DNA from: Branchiostoma floridae
Taxonomy: Eukaryota; Chordata; Leptocardii; Amphioxiformes; Branchiostomatidae
Reading direction: 5' to 3'
Assembly: GCF_000003815.2 (NCBI RefSeq)
Contig: NC_049995.1
Span: 14,551,378-14,615,377 of the forward strand
DNA: 64,000 nucleotides
Part shown: positions 59,701-64,000 of the stretch, in pieces
How the letters are laid out: each line of letters starts with the position of its first letter
Numbering within the stretch: position 1 is the first letter of the stretch
Notes under the pieces: model-generated
Told to the model about the DNA's origin: nothing
Seen by the model: the letters and a program-made list of their open reading frames with translations, nothing else
The model's database searches: none
Made by a program: the position numbers and the translations under genes

Positions 59701-62700
59701 TTGGTGACAGGGAATGCGTCTACTGGGATTTCAAGCTCAATGGTGAATATCTTATATAGCATATTTTATAAATTCTATCAGCCTACACCTTAAAAGAAGG
59801 GATCTCTTACATAAGACGGCTATTTCGTGTAACATTTGTAACAAGTGAAGGAATAAAAACAAGCTTTCTAATTATGCTTTATAAAAGCAATTACCTTGGT
59901 CATACATCTACCAGATTAAACTGGACTTGAGAACTATATGATAAATCGAGGATAATTCTTACCGGTATTAGTAGGCACTGCAGCTAAGGTGTCGCTTCTA
60001 ACAATGTGGTCCTAAACGATTCCTTAACAACAGTCTAGAACAGTGCCAATCAGAATTTGCCTGAGGAGGGTGACATACTGTGTTTCTTGATTGTATATAT
60101 AGATCCTGGTTGGGAACAAAGAAACGTGTTATCCAATGACTTTCAACCCTAAAGAATTTGTTTATCTTGACACATGCTTTTAGACGACAAAGGCGGCTGG
60201 TCATCGGAGGGGTGTAACGTGTACTACGCCGCGGACACGCACACGGTTTGCCACTGTAACCATCTCACCAACTTTGCTCTGCTCATGGTAAGTTCAAATA
60301 ATGATACTGATTTCGGTATTCGTCGTATTTGTTTGTTTGTTTGTTTTATTTGGATCTCCATTAATGATACTAAAATCACTAGTGATATTAGCATTATTGA
60401 TATCTATCAGATTCCTAAGAAAATAAGCATCCGCTAGAGAACACACAAGCTTAAATGAAAGACCATCAAATTCAAACCATAAGAACAAGTTTAAACAGTT
60501 AAATCAAAGACCACCCAGAAGACTAATAAAATCCAGGTGTATATGGACAGGTAGCTATCATACACTAGATGCTTGTGCCAAAGGAGAAAAGTTTATAAAG
60601 TGTATTCTGAAAGCTACACAACTAGCCACCAGACACTCTCAGTACGCAACAACAAAGATAAATTATGTCCCTTTGCCTTAAAGTTTATGCCCTTTTATCC
60701 TACCAGCTGATTTCCGTATTGTTTCCAGGATGTGTACGGCTCCACAGCTAAACAGCAACAACAAAGATAACAAACAAAGAGTTTATGCTCTTATCCTGTC
60801 AGCTGATTTCCGTATTGTTTCCAGGACGTGTACGGATCAACAGCTAAACTGAGCGAGGGGAACCAGAAGGCGTTGTCCATCATCTCTCTGATCGGCTGTG
60901 CCGTGTCGTCAGCAGGACTGCTGTTCGCGCTTATAACGTTCCTACTCTTCAGGTATGGCTTAATACGAAATATGTACTACACTTTGGGATAATATCTCTT
61001 ACGAAATATGCTCTGGTCGTAGGGATAACATTTCTGCGCTTATGATCAATTCAGGTACTTGTTAACTTGAGAAAAATGCTTTGATCTCAGGAATAGCATT
61101 TATTCTAAACGATCGTATTAGTCAAGAAGCTAACCTTTACCTAGTATGTTTTAGAAAGTAAATAACTCTTTTTGTCTCGCCTATCTGTCTAAGTATATAG
61201 CCGTGTGACTGTGTCTGTCTGTTTGTGCATCTTTGTGCCTGTCTATATCGGTCTAAGTCTGCTGTTATTGGTCTGTGTGTCTGTCTCTAGAACGGTATAT
61301 ATTTGTTCCCGCAGATAGCAATCGCCGTTTAAGGATCGAAAACTGGCGACTCAAATTGCTTTTGTTGCTTTGTTTTTCCAGAACCCTCCGCCGGGACAAC
61401 CCTACTAAGATCCTCATCAACCTGTGTGTGGCTCTGCTACTGGTGAACTTGACCTTTGTGACCCTGTCTCACCCAGAACAATTCCATGCCGGCTTCATGT
61501 GCAAAACTCACGCCATGGTAAATCTTAACTTGAGCACAAGTTCTGATATAAGCCCACTCTTATCCTGATCTATCTGATATACTTTGTACCTAGTACAATT
61601 GTTGTGCAATTGATTCATGATAGTTTTGTCACCAAAATGCTGATTGTAAATCACTATCTCTTGTAACGTAATTTTATTTCATATCGCTAAAATACGTACC
61701 GTAAAATAGACATCATTCATCCTTCGACGATAAGTTCAATAATTTGTGAAATTGTGTTAGCGCTGGCCATAGTGGTCATTCCGTGTAATACCTTAACCTA
61801 AGATTTCGTGTAGATAACAACATGAAAAAAAGCTTGAAAACTGCAAAAGTAATACGTTTCTGGCTTTGCTATTAACTATTTAAAATGCACAACTATATTA
61901 GACATATTTCTCGATACAGAAGTACATACACGTACAATGACGATGGCTAGGTAAGCAGCTTGAAAATAAATATGCACCCTAGGTGATGCACTACGCCCTG
62001 CTGGCCGCCATCGCCTGGATGGGGATCGAGGCAGTGAACATGTACCTCGCCTTCGTCAAGGTGTTCGACACCTACTACACAAACTTCGTTATGAAGATCT
62101 GTCTGGCAGGATGGGGTAGGCTTCTTAAATATGTTCAATATTCCATGGGGATGAAGTCGTGTGCTTGTATGTATGTGTGTCAACTCACAAGGGCGTGCTT
62201 GTGCGCTCGCGCGCGTGTGTGTGTGTGTGTGTGTGTGCGTGCGTGTAAATCAGATGTATTTCTGCGTATTCAAATACACACATTATATTGTCGCCAATCA
62301 TTCTCAGTGCTCATTTTGTGATATTGGAAAGATTGCACAGCAGTGTGGGTAAGAGGGTGAAGTATGCCTTTTCTAATTACCTCGTATATTCGATTTCTTG
62401 CTGTAATACCCGGTAAATACATGTAATTCCGCTGTGATCTTGTGTTGTAGGCACCCCTCTAGTGATTGTTGCAGTGACCGCCGCTATTGACATTGACGTG
62501 TATGGCTTCAAGGATGGAATGTAAGTATTCTCTCACTTTCTTTAAACCTTCAGTTATACAAAATCATGGAAAAGTATGTGATCCTTACTTGAGAAGTGGT
62601 AGGACTGCATTCTGTTTATGCATATGCGCACATACCAACTGCTGAAAATTTCCTAAGAGGAAACATGTGAACATTATTACAAACTTAGGATTGAACATTA

Positions 62701-62886
62701 GTAATGTATGCGTATGTTTGTTAGCAGATGTTTAAAGTTGTGTCTTCTATGTTATGTATATACAGCTGTTACCTGTCTGGTATCGCGTTCTATGCTGCGT
62801 TCGTGGCTCCGGTGTGCGTCGTTCTGATCTTCAACACCACCATGTATGGACTGGTGCTCCGTCATGTTGTCCGCATGAGAGGAAAG
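46347..62886 (+). CDS. Adhesion GPCR: LRR, two sushi, acidic linker, GAIN/GPS, 7TM (3' incomplete)
   Basis: Exons: 46347-46564, 47225-47296, 47967-48038, 48448-48519, 48814-48885, 49356-49525, 51849-52031, 53030-53218, 55299-55997, 56383-56608, 57476-57623, 57902-58045, 59192-59371, 59697-59742, 60184-60287, 60825-60952, 61382-61517, 61983-62115, 62451-62520, 62766-62886. These 3183 bp (1061 codons) join in phase with GT-AG introns. The GPS (CHCNHLT then NFALLM) and TM1-TM5 are clear. The 7TM motifs [13 protein letters not shown] and [17 protein letters not shown] resemble the vertebrate ADGRG group (GPR64/GPR126), whose ectodomains do not carry LRR or sushi domains. TM6, TM7 and the tail are not visible: they lie in the gap or past the edge. 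Such receptors sit in the plasma membrane and are cut at the GPS during folding. Confidence 0.93.
47346..47594. mobile_element. MITE, ~50-bp imperfect inverted ends
   Basis: CCCCTTTCCAC...GCTCTC...GACCTAAA on the left is matched inverted near 47545-47594. The core has TTTGTGTGTTGTGTTGTCTT and AGTCACACTT, like the elements in the MGARP-like gene. In receptor intron 2. Confidence 0.7.
49749..50010. repeat. CA/CACG microsatellite, about 260 bp
   Basis: Pure CA run at 49749-49804, then mixed CACG, CATA and CA blocks, ending in GAGA. In receptor intron 6. Confidence 0.97.
50953..51025 (-). other. tRNA-like sequence (SINE head or tRNA pseudogene)
   Basis: On the minus strand: A-box-like TGGCCGAGCGG and B-box GGTTCGAACCC about 43 bases apart, resembling a Leu/Ser-type tRNA. 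The 5' GCCAGCG does not pair with the expected 3' end, so a functional tRNA is unlikely. Confidence 0.5.
51493..51848. repeat. Tandem copies of the sushi-1 acceptor junction (178-bp unit)
   Basis: Two copies, with exon-like starts at 51493 and 51671, precede the true exon start at 51849. Each holds the intron end (ACTACTAG), about 110 bases of exon 7 and then intron again (after CTGTCTGGAG). A diverged older copy lies at 51240-51300. Copies keep intact acceptors but no donor. Confidence 0.92.
51849..53218 (+). CDS. Receptor exons 7-8: two sushi (CCP) domains
   Basis: Each exon is one symmetric phase 1-1 module. Sushi 1 (183 bp) runs from ERVCGHL through [14 protein letters not shown] to WTGQSPVCS. 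Sushi 2 (189 bp) runs from NCGDPGRG through [14 protein letters not shown] and RRRCTMD to WEGSPPICL. Each has the four expected Cys and the conserved Trp. Such symmetric modules are readily shuffled. Confidence 0.93.
52055..52351. mobile_element. piggyBac-like MITE (TTAACCCTATCCAGACC ends)
   Basis: Bounded by TTAA plus CCCTATCCAGACC and its inverse GGTCTGGATAGGG plus TTAA. Contains a C-run near the right end. TTAA plus CCCT ends are those of piggyBac-type elements. In receptor intron 7. Confidence 0.75.
52894..52967 (-). mobile_element. tRNA-derived SINE head
   Basis: Minus strand: A-box-like GTGCAACGGCTAGAGCG and B-box-like GAGTTCTAAACTC, typical of a tRNA-derived SINE promoter, with a tail toward 52840. 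Confidence 0.5.
53270..54716. mobile_element. piggyBac-like element, 1.45 kb (TTAACCCTATTCAGACC ends)
   Basis: TTAA + CCCTATTCAGACCGGG at 53270 and its inverse ending at 54716, with an 18-G run at 53312-53329 and a C-run at 54689-54699 as mirrored subterminal blocks. Same family as 52055-52351. The interior has many TGACGT motifs but no transposase frame. Confidence 0.8.
55299..55997 (+). CDS. Receptor exon 9: long acidic linker
   Basis: 699 bp, phase 1-1, 233 residues. Rich in Glu, Asp, His, Thr and Pro ([20 protein letters not shown]), no Cys, no fold recognised. It separates the sushi modules from the GAIN domain and is probably disordered. Exon length is unusual for this gene. Confidence 0.85.
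56383..60287 (+). CDS. Receptor exons 10-15: GAIN domain and GPS
   Basis: Residues 583-865. Exon 10 is helical (GAIN subdomain A), exons 11-14 are beta-rich ([41 protein letters not shown]), and exons 14-15 give the [20 protein letters not shown], then [13 protein letters not shown]. The cleavage triplet is HLT (about 857-859), so autoproteolysis is expected. Exon 12 has a duplicated donor junction 165 bp downstream. Confidence 0.92.
56617..56890. repeat. TG-rich microsatellite
   Basis: TGTGTG with interruptions, starting just after receptor exon 10 (ends 56608). Confidence 0.95.
57021..57439. mobile_element. hAT-like element, perfect 8-bp target duplication
   Basis: Inverted ends TAGTGGTGCG/CGCACCACTA, flanked by AGTATATC at 57013-57020 and 57440-57447. 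The interior repeats GTCCGGAC-type motifs, as in the element at 4957. In receptor intron 10. Confidence 0.85.
57780..57873 (-). mobile_element. tRNA-derived SINE head
   Basis: Minus strand: TGGCCAAGTGG A-box-like and AGTTCGATCCC B-box-like motifs, in receptor intron 11. Confidence 0.5.
58131..58215 (+). pseudogene. Duplicated 3' end of receptor exon 12 with donor
   Basis: About 76 bases of exon 12, from the LLTGREL codons through SNIFK, recur 165 bp downstream with an intact CAAG|GTATAT donor at 58210/58211. No acceptor is seen. Confidence 0.9.
58961..59005 (-). ncRNA. Hammerhead-ribozyme-like motif
   Basis: On the minus strand: GTCA, then CTGACGA, a stem-loop (GATAG, loop, CTATC), GAAAC, GTC, and TGAC pairing with the first GTCA. 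This is the order of hammerhead core elements (CUGANGA, helix II, GAAA, cleavage GUC, helix I) with almost no helix III, as in hammerheads of Penelope-like and related retroelements. One base pair of helix II is lost. In receptor intron 12; activity is unknown. Confidence 0.5.
60709..60770 (+). pseudogene. Decoy copy of the TM1-exon acceptor with early stop
   Basis: The acceptor tract CGTATTGTTTCCAG and the first 24 bases of exon 16 are repeated 96 bp upstream (exon-like start 60729). In the frame set by exon 15 the copy reads [13 protein letters not shown] then TAA at 60768-60770. Confidence 0.85.
60825..62886 (+). CDS. Receptor exons 16-20: TM1 to TM5
   Basis: Exon 16 carries TM1 ([20 protein letters not shown]), exon 17 TM2 ([17 protein letters not shown]), exon 18 TM3 and the EC loop Cys before it (FMCKTHAM...), exon 19 TM4 ([13 protein letters not shown]), exon 20 the loop-2 Cys and TM5 ([15 protein letters not shown]). 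The chain ends in phase 0 at GGAAAG before GTAGCG. The next exon is not in the available sequence. Confidence 0.92.
62165..62248. repeat. TG-rich simple repeat
   Basis: Short TGTG/GCGTG tract in receptor intron 18. Confidence 0.85.
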
Positions 62887-63203
62887 GTAGCGCCCGATTC
62901 GTATACTTGCATTACAGGGCAATGAAATGTCACTGATTGTATACACGTGCACTCTATATACATGGAACATCGTCAGTCAACTCAGCTCAGAAGACCTAAA
63001 AGAACATGATATTTCTAGTTGAAATTTTGTTTCCTGATTGCAGATGCGGAACCAAGACAATGATATTGTTGATACCTTTTGCATCAAGTTTCTTAAACTG
63101 ATTTATCAAAATGAGAAATTGTAATATGTTTTTAAAACTGTATAATCAAAGAATAGAAGCAACATGAGCCAACGTTTCCCCAGAAAAATGAGGGTATATC
63201 CTA

Positions 63204-63303
63204 NNNNNNNNNNNNNNNNNNNNNNNNNNNNNNNNNNNNNNNNNNNNNNNNNNNNNNNNNNNNNNNNNNNNNNNNNNNNNNNNNNNNNNNNNNNNNNNNN
63301 NNN
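63204..63303. other. Assembly gap (100 N) in the receptor gene
   Basis: TM6-TM7 exons are missing before it, and the sequence after it restarts as a copy of 60461 onward. Confidence 0.99.
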
Positions 63304-64000
63304 GACCATCAAATTCAAACCATAAGAACAAGTTTAAACAGTTAAATCAAAGACCACCCAGAAGACTAATAAAATCCAGGTGTATATGGACAGGTAGCTA
63401 TCATACACTAGATGCTTGTGCCAAAGGAGAAAAGTTTATAAAGTGTATTCTGAAAGCTACACAACTAGCCACCAGACACTCTCAGTACGCAACAACAAAG
63501 ATAAATTATGTCCCTTTGCCTTAAAGTTTATGCCCTTTTATCCTACCAGCTGATTTCCGTATTGTTTCCAGGATGTGTACGGCTCCACAGCTAAACAGCA
63601 ACAACAAAGATAACAAACAAAGAGTTTATGCTCTTATCCTGTCAGCTGATTTCCGTATTGTTTCCAGGACGTGTACGGATCAACAGCTAAACTGAGCGAG
63701 GGGAACCAGAAGGCGTTGTCCATCATCTCTCTGATCGGCTGTGCCGTGTCGTCAGCAGGACTGCTGTTCGCGCTTATAACGTTCCTACTCTTCAGGTATG
63801 GCTTAATACGAAATATGTACTACACTTTGGGATAATATCTCTTACGAAATATGCTCTGGTCGTAGGGATAACATTTCTGCGCTTATGATCAATTCAGGTA
63901 CTTGTTAACTTGAGAAAAATGCTTTGATCTCAGGAATAGCATTTATTCTAAACGATCGTATTAGTCAAGAAGCTAACCTTTACCTAGTATGTTTTAGAAA
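63304..64000 (+). repeat. Perfect 697-bp copy of 60461-61157, with a second TM1 exon
   Basis: Every base of 63304-64000 that I compared equals the base 2843 positions earlier, including introns and the decoy acceptor. It includes a second TM1 exon at 63668-63795. It begins right after a 100-N gap, so a false duplication in the assembly is as likely as a real recent tandem copy. Confidence 0.95.

Overview
The window is animal nuclear DNA with intron-rich genes, GT-AG introns, many short transposable elements, CA/TG microsatellites and assembly gaps (runs of N). Protein similarity recalled from memory, the LRR/sushi adhesion receptor, and minisatellites that straddle exon-intron boundaries point to an invertebrate chordate, most likely amphioxus (Branchiostoma). 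No species assignment can be proven from the sequence alone.

Three protein genes are supported. (1) Minus strand, 28073 down to 5514: a complete 18-exon WDR48 (UAF1) gene encoding 680 residues, with every splice phase consistent. (2) Plus strand, 30342-42904: a 9-exon gene for a 492-residue protein with a basic N-terminus, one membrane segment and a long Glu/Ala/Val/Pro-rich tail, resembling MGARP in layout. Genes 1 and 2 are head to head across 2.3 kb. (3) Plus strand, 46347 to beyond the right edge: an adhesion GPCR. Twenty exons (1061 codons) encode a signal peptide, LRR domain, two sushi domains, an acidic linker, GAIN/GPS and TM1-TM5. After a gap, a perfect 697-bp repeat of the TM1-exon region begins. 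This may be an assembly artefact.

Regions: 1-5513 is intergenic with five transposon remnants. 5514-28073 is WDR48, whose introns hold two large minisatellites, two Helitron-like elements and a 2-kb inverted-repeat element with TTAA flanks. 28074-30341 is the shared promoter interval. 30342-42904 is the MGARP-like gene, with a 150-bp satellite and a cluster of small inverted-repeat elements in its first intron. 42905-46346 is intergenic and featureless to me. 46347-64000 is the receptor gene, with tRNA-derived SINEs, two piggyBac-like elements and a hammerhead-like motif in introns.

The most striking signal is recurrent tandem duplication of exon-intron junctions. At least ten junctions in WDR48 and the GPCR have extra copies in the adjacent intron, each carrying a piece of exon plus its splice site. 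Copy number runs from one up to about 50 acceptor copies (exon 10 of WDR48) and about 30 donor copies (exon 2). One decoy acceptor in the GPCR would, if used, put a stop just after the GPS and yield a receptor lacking its membrane part.
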